In this document: positions 1-8,936 of the stretch, piece after piece
Numbering within the stretch: position 1 is the stretch's first letter
Layout of the letters: the number at the start of each line of letters is the position of its first letter
Assembly (NCBI RefSeq): GCF_001667035.1
Contig: NZ_LZIR01000023.1
Coordinates: 62,001-126,000 of the forward strand
DNA from: Mycobacterium sp. 852002-51057_SCH5723018
Lineage (GTDB): Bacteria; Actinomycetota; Actinomycetes; Mycobacteriales; Mycobacteriaceae
Direction of reading: 5' to 3'
DNA: 64,000 nt
Position numbers and translations under genes: made by a program
Notes under the pieces: model-generated
The model's database searches: none
What the model was told of the DNA's origin: nothing
The model's input: only the letters and a program-made list of their open reading frames with translations

Positions 1-344
1 GCTATGGAACTCCGGCGGGCATGCGTTGGCCGGGGCCAACGCCGGCCGGCACACTCACTGACGGTGAGCCATTGCCCGGTGCAGGCGAGTGGCAGATCGT
101 CGCCACACCCGGCCACACCGACGACAGCATCGCGTTTTGGAATCCGGCAAGCCGCACACTGCTGTCGGGGGACGCCGTTTTGACCGCGCGCGGTTGCGCC
201 TGGCATACACCGGAGACGGTTGACACGCCCGCCGCGCAACGCACCCGTGAGCGGCTGCAGAAGTTGCCGGTTGCCCACCTCCTGCCCGGCCACGGCCGGG
301 CCGTGCACGCCGACACCACGGTCTGGGAGCGACAACGCCGGTAA
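1..344 (+). CDS. MBL-fold metallo-hydrolase, C-terminal part (5' end outside window)
   Basis: The reading frame is open from base 3 and ends at the TAA at 342-344, so the start lies upstream of the window. The visible protein carries the later metallo-beta-lactamase-fold motifs: TPGHTDDS (the second metal-binding His region), then LLSGDAVL with the bridging Asp, and a C-terminal HLLPGHG. The N-terminal HxHxDH motif is not in the window, so metal ligation is only half visible. Members of this superfamily hydrolyse thioesters, lactones or other esters; substrate cannot be told from this part. A 60-nt gap separates it from the padC-like gene on the same strand, so the two may be co-transcribed. 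Family call is secure, function is not. Confidence 0.8.
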   Translation, partial: YGTPAGMRWPGPTPAGTLTDGEPLPGAGEWQIVATPGHTDDSIAFWNPASRTLLSGDAVLTARGCAWHTPETVDTPAAQRTRERLQKLPVAHLLPGHGRAVHADTTVWERQRR

Positions 345-404
345 GGTCTTTCGCGGCCTGATCGATCTCCTTTCTCGACCGCACAGTGAACGGAAACTTC
401 CACC

Positions 405-923
405 ATGACTAACGTCGACAATCCGGTTCCGCCGCAAGACTTGTCGGGCATCGTCGGGCACCGGTTCATCTACACCTACGCCAACGGGTGGCGCTACGAG
501 ATGTATGTCAAGAACGACCGCACCATCGACTATCGGATCCATTCGGGTCATGTCGGTGGACGATGGGTCAAGGGCCAAGAAGTCGACCTGGTGCAGCTCG
601 ACGATGACAGCTTCAAGATTTCGTGGACTGAGCCGACGGGCACGTCGGTGGCCGTCAACGTCATGCCCGGCAAGCGGCGCATACACGGCGTGATCTTCTT
701 CCCACAGTGGATTCGCGAGCACGGTGAGCGCACGGTGTGCTTCCAGAACGATCACCTCGACGAGATGCGCGCCCACCGTGACGAGGGGCCGACCTATCCG
801 ATCTACGTCGTGCCCGAATTCGCCTACATCACGCTGTTCGAACGCGTCGGCGCCGACGACGAGTCGGTGATCGATGTGGCGCCCGGCGAGCTTCCATCCG
901 GATGGGCCGACCGCACGAACTGA
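405..923 (+). CDS. padC: Phenolic acid decarboxylase
   Basis: The 172-residue protein aligns by eye along its whole length with Bacillus PadC. It keeps the blocks [41 protein letters not shown] and YVVPEFA. The catalytic residues known from Bacillus PadC correspond to Tyr23, Tyr25, Arg53 and Glu76 here. The family is a cytoplasmic, cofactor-free beta-barrel enzyme that decarboxylates p-coumaric, ferulic and caffeic acid to vinyl phenols. The N-terminus is about 10 residues longer than in Bacillus. The ATG at 405 is chosen because homology begins shortly after it; no strong Shine-Dalgarno is visible. PadR usually regulates such genes, but the only PadR-like gene here is 42 kb away. padC is unexpected in a mycobacterium. 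Confidence 0.93.
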   Translation: MTNVDNPVPPQDLSGIVGHRFIYTYANGWRYEMYVKNDRTIDYRIHSGHVGGRWVKGQEVDLVQLDDDSFKISWTEPTGTSVAVNVMPGKRRIHGVIFFPQWIREHGERTVCFQNDHLDEMRAHRDEGPTYPIYVVPEFAYITLFERVGADDESVIDVAPGELPSGWADRTN

Positions 924-950
924 CACTGCGCCGGCACAGGAGTGACCGGA

Positions 951-1544
951 TCAGTGGACTGATTCGATTCGGTCTGCCAGCATGGCGGTCCAGTCGGCGA
1001 CGTATTGCTCGTCGGATGTGCCTATCTGGGGGTTGTGAAACACGACGCGGGTTGCCTGTTTTCCGAGTAGGGCGTTGATGCCGACGACGGCAATCCGTTT
1101 GGCCTCGGGGCGTTTGAGCTTGGGCGCGCAGCCCGTGATCCAGTCGGCGAGTTCGCTGTAGAGCCCGTCAAGCAGTGCGGCGTAGGCATCGTTGAGACGC
1201 TTCGAGTCGGCAGCGGGGGTGCGGGCCGCGACTTGGAGGAATTCGCTTTCCCGGTCGAGGACGCTCATCAGGTACCGGCAGAGCAGCGTGAGTTCCGTCC
1301 GCAGGTCGCCCTGCCCGGCGAACAGGGCGCTGATGTCATGCATGGCGCGGCGCCGGTCGAGTTGGCGGTCGATCCCCGCACTGAGAAGCGCTTCCTTGGA
1401 CTTGAAGTGGTTGTAGAGCGCACCGCAACCGGGAACCAGGCCGGCGGCTTTTTCGATTTGGTTGATGCTGGTCGCCCGGTACCCCTGTTCGCTGAACAGC
1501 CGCATGGCTTCGCTGACCAGCCGTTCCTTTGTCGAGATCTGCAC
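951..1544 (-). CDS. TetR/AcrR family transcriptional regulator
   Basis: The protein has 197 residues, with an N-terminal TetR helix-turn-helix: AMRLFSEQGYRATSINQIEKAAG followed by GALYNHFKSKEALL, split here only by normal reading. The C-terminal ligand domain is of the QacR/EthR-like helical type and is not further classified. The same frame stays open far upstream into the opposite gene, but homology starts right after the GTG at 1544 (VQISTKERL), so that start is used. It is divergent from the ABC1 kinase-P450-epimerase operon, and the 78-nt intergenic region is AT-rich. The usual arrangement would be local repression of that operon and of itself, which is an inference. Confidence 0.85.
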   Translation of the reverse strand: MQISTKERLVSEAMRLFSEQGYRATSINQIEKAAGLVPGCGALYNHFKSKEALLSAGIDRQLDRRRAMHDISALFAGQGDLRTELTLLCRYLMSVLDRESEFLQVAARTPAADSKRLNDAYAALLDGLYSELADWITGCAPKLKRPEAKRIAVVGINALLGKQATRVVFHNPQIGTSDEQYVADWTAMLADRIESVH

Positions 1545-1622
1545 CCTTGACCGCCTATAAGTAAGTACATATATTTCGTAGTAGGCCACTATACCAAGAC
1601 GGCCGGGCCCGAGGAGGTCACG
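1545..1622. promoter_or_regulatory. Divergent promoter region between tetR and the ABC1 kinase operon
   Basis: This short gap between two divergent starts is distinctly AT-rich (about 1556-1600) inside very GC-rich DNA, as expected for back-to-back promoters. A strong Shine-Dalgarno, GAGGAGG at about 1611-1617, precedes the ATG at 1623. I could not identify a clean palindrome for the TetR protein here, only a weak dyad around 1558-1585. Confidence 0.4.
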
Positions 1623-3050
1623 ATGGCAGATATGGATCGGCCAGTGCCCCACGGCCGGATGCGCCGCACGATGCCGATGGCGGGCTTCACCGCCCGCGCA
1701 GCCGGCGGCCGCATGCTGGCCGGTCTGCGCGAAAGGGCCGGTGACACAGGCGCGGTGCAGCGTTTTCATGAACGCACGGCCGAACGCTACGTCGAGTTGC
1801 TCGGCCACTCCAAGGGCGTGCTGATGAAGGCGGGACAACTGGCCTCGATGGTCGACGCGGCCGCGGTTGGTGCCGGAGAGCTGTCGCCCTATCAAAAAGC
1901 GCTGACGCGATTGCAGGCTGATGCGCCGCCGATGGATTCGGTGCTGGCGCTGGAAGTCTTGGAGGCGGACCTTGGCCGGCCCGCCGGCACGGTGTTCGCC
2001 GAGTTCGCCACGGCGCCGATGGCGGCGGCGTCCATCGGGCAAGTGCATCGGGCCGTCCTGCATGACGGCCGCCAGGTTGCGGTCAAGATCCAGTATCCCG
2101 GTGTGGCGGAGGCGATCCGGGACGACCTGTCCAACACCGAGTTATTGGCGACCGTCTTCCGGTTCGCCTCGGGTGCGGCCGGGGCGCTGGGCATGGCGCT
2201 GCCCGACATCGAGCGCGCCGCCGGCGAGATCACCGCCCGCATCTCCGAGGAAGTCGATTATTGGCGAGAGGCCGCCAATATCACCGCGTTCAGCGAGCTG
2301 TATCGCGGGCACCCGTTCATCCGTGTGCCCGAGGTGGTGCGCGAGGCGTCGGCCGGTCAGGTGCTGACGATGACGTACATGTATGGATTGGATTGGGCGG
2401 CAGCACAAGACGCTGATCAGAACCTCAAGAACATCTGGGCCGAGGTGATCGCCCGGTTCATCACCGGCTCCTACCGGCACGCCAACCTATTCCACGCCGA
2501 TCCGCACCCGGGCAACTACCGCTTCGGTGAGGACGGCACGGTCGGATTCGTCGACTTCGGATGTGTCAAAGTCCTCTCCGAGCTGCAGCGCCGCCAGATC
2601 GTGGACATGTTGCGCGCCGCCATGACTCGGCGCAAAGACGACCTACGTGAGCTGATGATCGAAAGTGGCTTCCTTACCGCCGATTCCACGCTCAGCCCCG
2701 GCGAGACATATCAGTGGTGGGAGGGGATCATCTACGAGTTGCTGGCGCCGCAGCCGGTCACCTACACCGAGCAGGCCTCCGAGCGCGCCATTCAATTCCT
2801 GCTCGACGTGCGCTCGGCCGATCACCCCATGCGGAGAATGTCGGTGCCGGCCGACTTCGTCTTCTTCTCGCGGCTCAACTTGTCCATGAACGCTATCTTC
2901 ACCGCACTGCGGGCCACGATCCATGCCCGGGCGATGCTCGACGACATGGACGGCGTGGCGACTCCGGTCACGGACCTGGGCCGCCGACACGTTGCGTGGG
3001 TCCGCGACCGCGGCCTGCCGTTCGGGATGGACCGTCATGATGACGACTGA
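1623..3050 (+). CDS. ABC1/AarF (UbiB-type) atypical kinase
   Basis: A 475-residue ABC1/ADCK-family protein. The family-defining KxGQ motif is present as LMKAGQLAS (Lys69-Gln72). It is followed by the Ala-rich loop AAASIGQVHRA, the VAVKIQYPGV strand with the ATP-binding Lys, FHADPHPGN as the catalytic loop and VGFVDFGC as the DFG equivalent. These proteins are kinase-fold ATPases that support isoprenoid-quinone or lipid metabolism in other organisms. Mycobacteria use menaquinone, so a direct ubiquinone role does not apply. It is the first gene of an apparent operon: the P450 start lies inside its last codons (14-nt overlap). A strong ribosome binding site supports the ATG at 1623. Confidence 0.92.
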   Translation: MADMDRPVPHGRMRRTMPMAGFTARAAGGRMLAGLRERAGDTGAVQRFHERTAERYVELLGHSKGVLMKAGQLASMVDAAAVGAGELSPYQKALTRLQADAPPMDSVLALEVLEADLGRPAGTVFAEFATAPMAAASIGQVHRAVLHDGRQVAVKIQYPGVAEAIRDDLSNTELLATVFRFASGAAGALGMALPDIERAAGEITARISEEVDYWREAANITAFSELYRGHPFIRVPEVVREASAGQVLTMTYMYGLDWAAAQDADQNLKNIWAEVIARFITGSYRHANLFHADPHPGNYRFGEDGTVGFVDFGCVKVLSELQRRQIVDMLRAAMTRRKDDLRELMIESGFLTADSTLSPGETYQWWEGIIYELLAPQPVTYTEQASERAIQFLLDVRSADHPMRRMSVPADFVFFSRLNLSMNAIFTALRATIHARAMLDDMDGVATPVTDLGRRHVAWVRDRGLPFGMDRHDDD

Positions 3051-4221
3051 CGTCACAGGCGCCCGCCTGCCCTGGGACGCGGCCAACCCCTACCCCTTCT
3101 ATGAGGCGCGCCGCGCCGAGGGAGACGTCGTTTGGGACGACACCGCCCAAGCCTGGCTCGTCCTGGGCTACGAGGCCGCCCGGCAGGTGCTCGGCGGCGC
3201 CGGATGGACCAGCGACCCACTGGCCAACCCGCTAGCACGCGCGTCCCTGGACGCCGCTGGTCAGGAATTCACCAGGAGCTCAATGCTTTTCGCCGACGGG
3301 CCCGATCATCAACGCCTGCGCGGATCGGTTCGTGACGTGTTCACCAGATCATTCGTCGCAAACCTCACCGCAGGCATCGACACGATCGCCACGACGCTGA
3401 TCGACCGGCAGCCGGCCGACACAGAGTTCGACTTCATGTCCGACATCGCTCTACCGCTGCCCATCGCGGTGATCGGCGCCTGGCTCGACCTCGAACCCGG
3501 CAGCGCCCAACTCCTGCGCGAGGTGTCGCCGGTGATCATCCGCATGCTGGGCACGCTCGCCGACCACGACGAAATCACTGCCGGAGCGGCCGCCTCGGCC
3601 ACGCTGATGGCAGAATTCCTCCCGATGGCCGCCGACCGGCGCACCCACCCGGGAGACGACCTGCTCAGTTTCATCGCCGCCGATCCCGGGCTTTCGCTCG
3701 AAGAGGTCGTCATGACCGCCATCCTCATCGCCGTCGCCGGCCACGAAACGACCGCCAATCTCCTTGGGGCCGGACTGATCAGGCTGCTGACACCCGGTAC
3801 GGACGCAACCTGCATCGCCGACCACATCGACACCACCGATCCCGCGATGGTGACCGAACTGCTCCGAATTGACGGACCGGTGCAGTCCACTTCGCGCACC
3901 GCGACCGCCGACCAGTTCGTCGGAGGTGTTGAAATCCATACGGGCCAAAGCGCTCTCGTCGCTGTTGCGGCCGCCAACCGCGACCCCGCCGTGTTCACCG
4001 AACCCGCTCGATTCAGGCTCGACCGCAACGCGCCCGCACCCTTGGCCTTCGGTTACGGGGCGCATTACTGCCTGGGCGCCGCTCTGGCGCGACTCGAGTT
4101 CTCCATCGCCCTATCCAAAGTTCTTGCCAGGCAACCAGTTCTGGCGGGGCCGGTGAACTGGCGTGACACCCCCGCAATCCGCGGGCCGCTGACCGTCCCG
4201 GTGGTCTTCGGCGGCCCATAG
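3037..4221 (+). CDS. Cytochrome P450
   Basis: The 394-residue protein has the hallmarks of a soluble bacterial P450. These are the I-helix oxygen-activation motif AGHETT (about 234-239), ExxR as ELLR (274-277), and the heme loop FGYGAHYCLG with the axial Cys345. Class I bacterial P450s receive electrons from a ferredoxin and reductase; neither is encoded nearby. The start is taken at one of two adjacent ATGs (3037/3040), overlapping the kinase gene by 14 nt, which points to translational coupling. The next gene follows at 27 nt. The substrate is unknown, but the ABC1 kinase and NAD-binding epimerase partners suggest a lipid or terpenoid substrate (inference). CYP family not assigned. Confidence 0.93.
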   Translation: MMTTDVTGARLPWDAANPYPFYEARRAEGDVVWDDTAQAWLVLGYEAARQVLGGAGWTSDPLANPLARASLDAAGQEFTRSSMLFADGPDHQRLRGSVRDVFTRSFVANLTAGIDTIATTLIDRQPADTEFDFMSDIALPLPIAVIGAWLDLEPGSAQLLREVSPVIIRMLGTLADHDEITAGAAASATLMAEFLPMAADRRTHPGDDLLSFIAADPGLSLEEVVMTAILIAVAGHETTANLLGAGLIRLLTPGTDATCIADHIDTTDPAMVTELLRIDGPVQSTSRTATADQFVGGVEIHTGQSALVAVAAANRDPAVFTEPARFRLDRNAPAPLAFGYGAHYCLGAALARLEFSIALSKVLARQPVLAGPVNWRDTPAIRGPLTVPVVFGGP

Positions 4222-4248
4222 CTCGACGGCGTGAAGGGAAAGCGAAGC

Positions 4249-5160
4249 GTGCGCGTATTCGTCACCGGCGGCACCGGCGCCCTCGGTAGCCGCGCGGTGC
4301 CCGCACTCATCAATGCGGGACACACCGTCTCCGCCCTGGCACGCAACGAAGCCAAAGCTCGCGTGCTGCGGGACCAAGGCGCAGCACCGGTGCTGGTATC
4401 GCTGTTTGATCGTGAAGGGCTCACCGCGGCGTTTGCCGGTCACGATGCGGTGGTGAACCTGGCCTCGGCCCTGCCGTCGCCGCAACGCTTCGTATTCAAG
4501 TCGGCGTGGACCGAATGCCAGCGCATCCGCACCGAGGGATCGGCTGCCGTGACCGATGCGGCGCTTGCGGCGGCGGTTTCGCGGGTAGTGCAGGAATCGG
4601 TCGCCATGATCTATCGCGACGGGGCTGACCGATGGATCGACGAGGAGTGGCCGACCGACCACTACCCCATCGCCGCCGGTAACCACTCCGCCGAGGGGAA
4701 TGCGCGCCGGTTCCACGACGCTGGCGGCACGGCAGTGGTCCTGCGGTTCGGGATCTTCTATGGCCACGGAGCCGCGCACAGCGAGCAGATCATGGCAATG
4801 GCGCGGCGCCACATCGGATTCCGAGCCGGCCCGCCGGACAGTTACGTATCGTCCATCCAGCTGGCCGATGCCGCCAACGCGGTCGTAGCGGCCCTTGAGT
4901 GTGCCGGGGGCACCTACAACGTGGTCGACGACGAGCCCGTCACCGCACGCGAGAACGCGCTGGCGATGGCCGATGCCGTCGGCGCCAAACCTTGGATCAG
5001 CGGGCCCGGCCGGCTCGCGTTGGCGGCGGGGGAGCGCACCACTTCCATGACCCGGTCGTTGCGCGTTCGCAACACCAGGTTCCGCTCGGCGACCAACTGG
5101 AAACCCCTGTACCCCAGCGTGCGCGAGGGTTATCTGGCGATGGCCAACACCAACGACTGA
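4249..5160 (+). CDS. NAD(P)-dependent epimerase/dehydratase (extended SDR)
   Basis: The protein opens directly with the Rossmann motif VTGGTGALGSRAV and continues as an atypical or extended SDR of about 303 residues. A canonical YxxxK catalytic pair is not obvious in the central region, so it may act as an NAD-binding reductase or isomerase of the atypical class. I prefer the GTG at 4249 because AAGGGAAAG sits 6-9 nt upstream; a GTG at 4231 is in frame but lacks a ribosome binding site. It is the third gene of the ABC1 kinase-P450 operon and converges on a diguanylate cyclase gene. Family likely, reaction unknown. Confidence 0.82.
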   Translation: MRVFVTGGTGALGSRAVPALINAGHTVSALARNEAKARVLRDQGAAPVLVSLFDREGLTAAFAGHDAVVNLASALPSPQRFVFKSAWTECQRIRTEGSAAVTDAALAAAVSRVVQESVAMIYRDGADRWIDEEWPTDHYPIAAGNHSAEGNARRFHDAGGTAVVLRFGIFYGHGAAHSEQIMAMARRHIGFRAGPPDSYVSSIQLADAANAVVAALECAGGTYNVVDDEPVTARENALAMADAVGAKPWISGPGRLALAAGERTTSMTRSLRVRNTRFRSATNWKPLYPSVREGYLAMANTND

Positions 5161-5373
5161 GCATTGGCGGGCCAAGAACCACCCGATGGCCGCCATAACT
5201 GATCCGGACCACAGTCCAGCTAGGTGGCGGGCGCACCCTCAGCGGGTTGTACACCCTCGCCAGAAGGAAATACCGAACGTTCCCGCCGACGCCGCACTGC
5301 TCGCGCTGGCCCTCGTCGTGGCATGGGGCCGGCTTGGACCGTATTCCTTTACCTGGTGACCGAGCAATCGCCC

Positions 5374-6459
5374 TCAGCGGACGGGTGGTACCGGAAGGTC
5401 GGCATGCCGAACCTGGTTCCCGCCAGCACGTTTCGCGTCGTACATCGCCGCATCGGCGGCTTCCACGAGGCCTTCGATAATCTGGCGGTTGAGAACCTCG
5501 TCTTCGGACACCAGTCGGATGCCGCTGACACCCAAGCTGGCTGTCACGCCCCACGGTGTAGCCGCGATTGCCAGGCGCATCGCCTCGGCTCTTTGCAGTG
5601 CTTGCTGGTCCCCGATGGTCTCTGCGACCAGGAACTCCTCGCCACCGACCCGGGCGATCAGCGTTCCACCGCTGCTGATCCGCCGCAGGTTGTCGGCCAC
5701 TGCCACCAGGATGCGGTCGCCGGTGGCATGGCCGTAGGTGTCGTTGATGCCCTTGAAATTGTCGAGGTCGACCATCAAGACACTGAGACACAGCGGTCGC
5801 TCCTCGATAGTGAGCAGCCTGGACGCCGACCGATAAAAGCCTCGGCGATTGCGCAAGCCAGTGAGCGGATCGGTCGAGGACTTCAGGGCATCTACCGATA
5901 ACCAGTGAACGAGTATCTGTCCGCAGAACGGTACCGCCAGAATTCCCGCGCTGAGCACCATCAGCTTTGCCGCCGCCATCGATGCGTCACCGGCCGCCGC
6001 GATCCTGGCTGCGCACACGACCGCCGTACTTAAGGCGGTGCCCAGGGTAAAGACCAGCAGGCGGGCGGAATGAAAGAACGCAACGTAACCCGCGAGACCA
6101 CCGAAAGCTGCACACCCCAACATGCCGCTGCGCGGGTCGATCTCAATCAGGCTGAGCACGGCGATGCCCACTGTTCCCGTTACCGAAAAAACCCGGGATT
6201 GAATCCGCGTCGGCCAGCACACCAGCCACACCAGTGCGATTCCCGTCAGGATGACCGCGAACGCCACGGCCGCGGCGCGCTGCGCGGTCGTTTGCGGACC
6301 CGACGGGCTGGCCAGCATCAGCAACGTCGCCGCAGCCAGAGTTGTCAGGATGGCGACCAGCAAGGAGCGAACAAACGGCTTCAGACCTCGCGCGGCGAGG
6401 TAGTCCGACAACCAGTCGTAGTGGTCGGGTTGATGCCACCACACGCCGATCCAGTCCAT
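5374..6459 (-). CDS. Membrane-bound diguanylate cyclase (GGDEF domain)
   Basis: The 361-residue protein has about five to six hydrophobic segments in residues 30-185 and then a C-terminal GGDEF domain. The active-site motif is GGEEF (272-276), with metal ligands in MVDLDNFK (Asp231, Asp233) and the DPLTGLRNRRGF entry motif near 197. It should make c-di-GMP from two GTP on the cytoplasmic face. There is no RxxD inhibitory site just before GGEEF, so product feedback through that site is not expected. It is collinear with the second cyclase at 15741-16802: both put GGEEF at 272-276 and share the WPxRxQS and FHSxRLLVF blocks. No PilZ or EAL partner is encoded here. Confidence 0.93.
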   Translation of the reverse strand: MDWIGVWWHQPDHYDWLSDYLAARGLKPFVRSLLVAILTTLAAATLLMLASPSGPQTTAQRAAAVAFAVILTGIALVWLVCWPTRIQSRVFSVTGTVGIAVLSLIEIDPRSGMLGCAAFGGLAGYVAFFHSARLLVFTLGTALSTAVVCAARIAAAGDASMAAAKLMVLSAGILAVPFCGQILVHWLSVDALKSSTDPLTGLRNRRGFYRSASRLLTIEERPLCLSVLMVDLDNFKGINDTYGHATGDRILVAVADNLRRISSGGTLIARVGGEEFLVAETIGDQQALQRAEAMRLAIAATPWGVTASLGVSGIRLVSEDEVLNRQIIEGLVEAADAAMYDAKRAGGNQVRHADLPVPPVR

Positions 6460-6902
6460 TTCCCGACGCCCCTGGACCCCTCCTCGACGGCACGGAGGAA
6501 CGGCGCGACCGGCCGAACCTTCGTCGTATGCTACTGATCACCTACAGGGAGGGGAACATTTCATTTGCAGGGCGCTGAACGGACTGACGGCGTCGCTGTG
6601 CGCGCAGCATACTTTGGGTTCCAACCAATTCAGCGGCCCTCCGAAACCTCAACGGCCACAAGATAACGGGACCGCGCCGTCGATACCTCCGTCGAGACGT
6701 ATCGCAGGCGTATCGTTCGGCCTGCCCAGCACACGTCGCCTGACAGCTAGCCGGGAACCTTCGGCTCGCGATGACTGTTCAGCTCCTGCCTCCGCCCGCC
6801 AAGCGTCGAAAACCCAAGCCCGGCAGTCGATTACAGCGATCCGCTGCCCAACCGGCTGACGCGTGGAGGCGCAGCGGCGCCGCGAACGCTAGAAAGCTCG
6901 GT
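6460..6902. other. Intergenic stretch without a recognisable gene
   Basis: This gap of about 440 nt separates two minus-strand genes. Open frames cross it, but none shows a recognisable domain or a convincing ribosome binding site. The composition is slightly less GC-rich than its neighbours. It probably holds the promoter of the cyclase gene and possibly a decayed sequence. I see no palindrome or repeat worth calling. Confidence 0.5.
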
Positions 6903-7754
6903 TCAGCTTTCGGCGGCCAGCACGTCACGCACCGCGTCGTCCACGGTGCTCAGCAGGTCAGGATCGATGCCGGCGCGGCCGCGAACCAATACCGACGCCT
7001 GGTTGGCGGGTGGCAGCCCCTCGGCCGGGCAGAGACCGTCAGGAAGCTTTCCGATCATCGGCAGCAGCGCCACGCCCAGCCCTGACCGCGTGGCCGCGTA
7101 GAGCCCCGACAGATCCCCGCACTCGGCGACGATCTCGTAGTCGATGTGGTGATCCTCCAGGATTGCGAAGGCCGGCTCGCGCAAGGTGCACGGCTCAGAG
7201 AAAATCACCAGTGGCAGCGGGTTGTGCGTCGAAGCGGAGAACGTGCGCGCGGAAATCCATTGCAACCGAACCAGTCCTGACGCATTCGCGCGATCCAAGC
7301 CGGCCCCGTCCAGCATGATCGCCAAGTCGAGGAGGCCGCGTTCGATCGCGTCGGCCAGTGACACGTTGCGGTCAAGCCGGAAGCGCAGCCGCCGGTCGGG
7401 AAGTCGGTCACGCAGCGCGCTGGTCAGGCCGGCCAGCATCACGTCTGCGCCGTGCTCGGTGGCCCCGATCGTCAACAGCGCCCGTTCGGTCGCACCAAGA
7501 TCGTCAAGCGCCGTGTCATGCGCCGCCAATATCGTCCGCGCATGCCGAAGCACTTTTTGACCGACTTCGGTGAACACGATGCCGCGACCCGAGCGCTCGA
7601 CCACCGGCTCGCCGACCACACCCTCGACCTTGCGCAGATGCTGGCTGACCGCGGACTGGCTGAGGTGGAGCGCCGCGGCGGCACGGTGAAACCCGCCACA
7701 ATCGGCGACCGCGACGAGGCTGCGCAGCGCTGGGATATCGAGCACTTGGGCCAC
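6903..7754 (-). CDS. LysR family transcriptional regulator
   Basis: A 283-residue LysR protein. The N-terminal winged helix-turn-helix covers roughly residues 5-65 (FHRAAAALHLSQSAVSQHLRKVE) and is followed by a LysR substrate-binding domain. The start codon is GTG at 7754. It is divergent from an EamA-type exporter across about 150 nt, the standard layout in which the LysR protein controls its neighbour and itself. The inducer is unknown; by analogy with other LysR/EamA pairs it may be an amino acid or small aromatic that the exporter removes (inference). Confidence 0.93.
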   Translation of the reverse strand: MAQVLDIPALRSLVAVADCGGFHRAAAALHLSQSAVSQHLRKVEGVVGEPVVERSGRGIVFTEVGQKVLRHARTILAAHDTALDDLGATERALLTIGATEHGADVMLAGLTSALRDRLPDRRLRFRLDRNVSLADAIERGLLDLAIMLDGAGLDRANASGLVRLQWISARTFSASTHNPLPLVIFSEPCTLREPAFAILEDHHIDYEIVAECGDLSGLYAATRSGLGVALLPMIGKLPDGLCPAEGLPPANQASVLVRGRAGIDPDLLSTVDDAVRDVLAAES

Positions 7755-7900
7755 GCCAGCACCATAGTCTGATTAGCAAAAACGATCAATTGGCCGGCTT
7801 GGGTGCTGGTAGTCGCCTCAACCTCGAGTCGATTGATAAGCGCTCGCAATCGCTGGCGATCGTCAATAATCGTTGGACTGCAGGAGTTGATTCGGCCAGC

Positions 7901-8884
7901 ATGGGCTACATGGACCTGCCGCGGATGCCACTGACAACTGCTTCGGCGGTGACATTCTTCTACGCGCTCGGCTACCCGATCGGTGCCATGGCGGTGGCCG
8001 CGATGACACCAATGGCCGCGCTGGTGTTGCGCTTCAGCCTGGCCGCATTGATTCTGACCGCCTGGACCCTGCTGGCCAAAGCGCCCTGGCCGCGGGGAGC
8101 GCAGTTGGGCCACGTGGTGGTTGCCGGTCTGCTGATCCAAGCCGTGCAGTTCTGTTGCCTCTACGAGGCCCTTCAACTCGGGTCGCCGGCGGTCCTCGGC
8201 GCGGTGGCGATCGCGATGAATCCGGTAGCGACGGCGATCCTTGCTGCGGTGTTCCTGCGCGAGCCACTCGGTCTGCAACGAGTGGTCGCGCTTGTGCTCG
8301 GCGTCGTCGCGGTGCTCGCGGCGTGCGCCACCAGGTTGATGAACACCCACGGTGTGGACCCCGTGATGGTGCTGCTTGTGGTTGCCCTCCTTGGACTTTC
8401 GGCCGGCGGCGTTTACCAGCAGCGGTTCTGCGCGGGTGTCGACTTCCGGGCGATGAGCGCGACGCAGAACGCGGTCGCGCTGATTCCCGCAGCGGCGCTT
8501 GCACTACTGACGCCTTTCAGCGTGCATGACGCCGCGAAGGCGACCATCGCAGTCGGCGGCATCGTGCTGTTGAACGCGACGCTGGCGGTAAGCCTCTACG
8601 TGCGCGCCATCAATACCCACGGCGCTGCGGCGGTGGCGATGCTTTTTGCCGTCATTCCCGCGGTCGCGGCGGTGCTGGCGTGGCTGATGCTGGGCCAGCG
8701 CCCCGATGCAGGTGTGGCGGTCGGCCTGCTCGTCGGAGGGCTCGCATGCTGGCTCAATAGCAGGGCCTCAAGCCGGCGCCGTCGGGCGAAGGTCACCGCG
8801 GAACCGACGGTCGCGACCGCTGAGGATGCAGCGTTTGCCGAGCCGAAGCGGGGCGCGGTCGACACGATCAGTTGTTCTACCTAA
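7901..8884 (+). CDS. EamA/DMT family transporter
   Basis: A hydrophobic protein of about 327 residues with ten predicted membrane segments in two EamA repeats. A LREPLGLQR motif ends the first half and a MLGQRPDAGV motif ends the second, both typical of drug/metabolite transporters. The open frame extends upstream, but the upstream residues are not membrane-like. The ATG at 7901, with AGGAG about 14 nt upstream, or the ATG at 7910 is the likely start. Such proteins export amino acids, metabolites or drugs across the plasma membrane. It is divergently paired with a LysR gene, which is the probable regulator. Confidence 0.88.
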   Translation: MGYMDLPRMPLTTASAVTFFYALGYPIGAMAVAAMTPMAALVLRFSLAALILTAWTLLAKAPWPRGAQLGHVVVAGLLIQAVQFCCLYEALQLGSPAVLGAVAIAMNPVATAILAAVFLREPLGLQRVVALVLGVVAVLAACATRLMNTHGVDPVMVLLVVALLGLSAGGVYQQRFCAGVDFRAMSATQNAVALIPAAALALLTPFSVHDAAKATIAVGGIVLLNATLAVSLYVRAINTHGAAAVAMLFAVIPAVAAVLAWLMLGQRPDAGVAVGLLVGGLACWLNSRASSRRRRAKVTAEPTVATAEDAAFAEPKRGAVDTISCST

Positions 8885-8936
8885 CCCGCTCGCGTCGAGG
8901 CGCGACCGGGACAGTAACTCGTGCGAAAGTTGCGGG

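Noticed and set aside
951..2063. A 370-residue minus-strand open frame covering the TetR gene and part of the ABC1 kinase gene
   Set aside because: The upstream 170 residues are Arg/His/Gln-rich antisense of the kinase; TetR homology begins at the GTG at 1544.
6614..6859. An 81-residue frame in the gap before the LysR gene
   Set aside because: Composition is not protein-like and no ribosome binding site or homology is visible.
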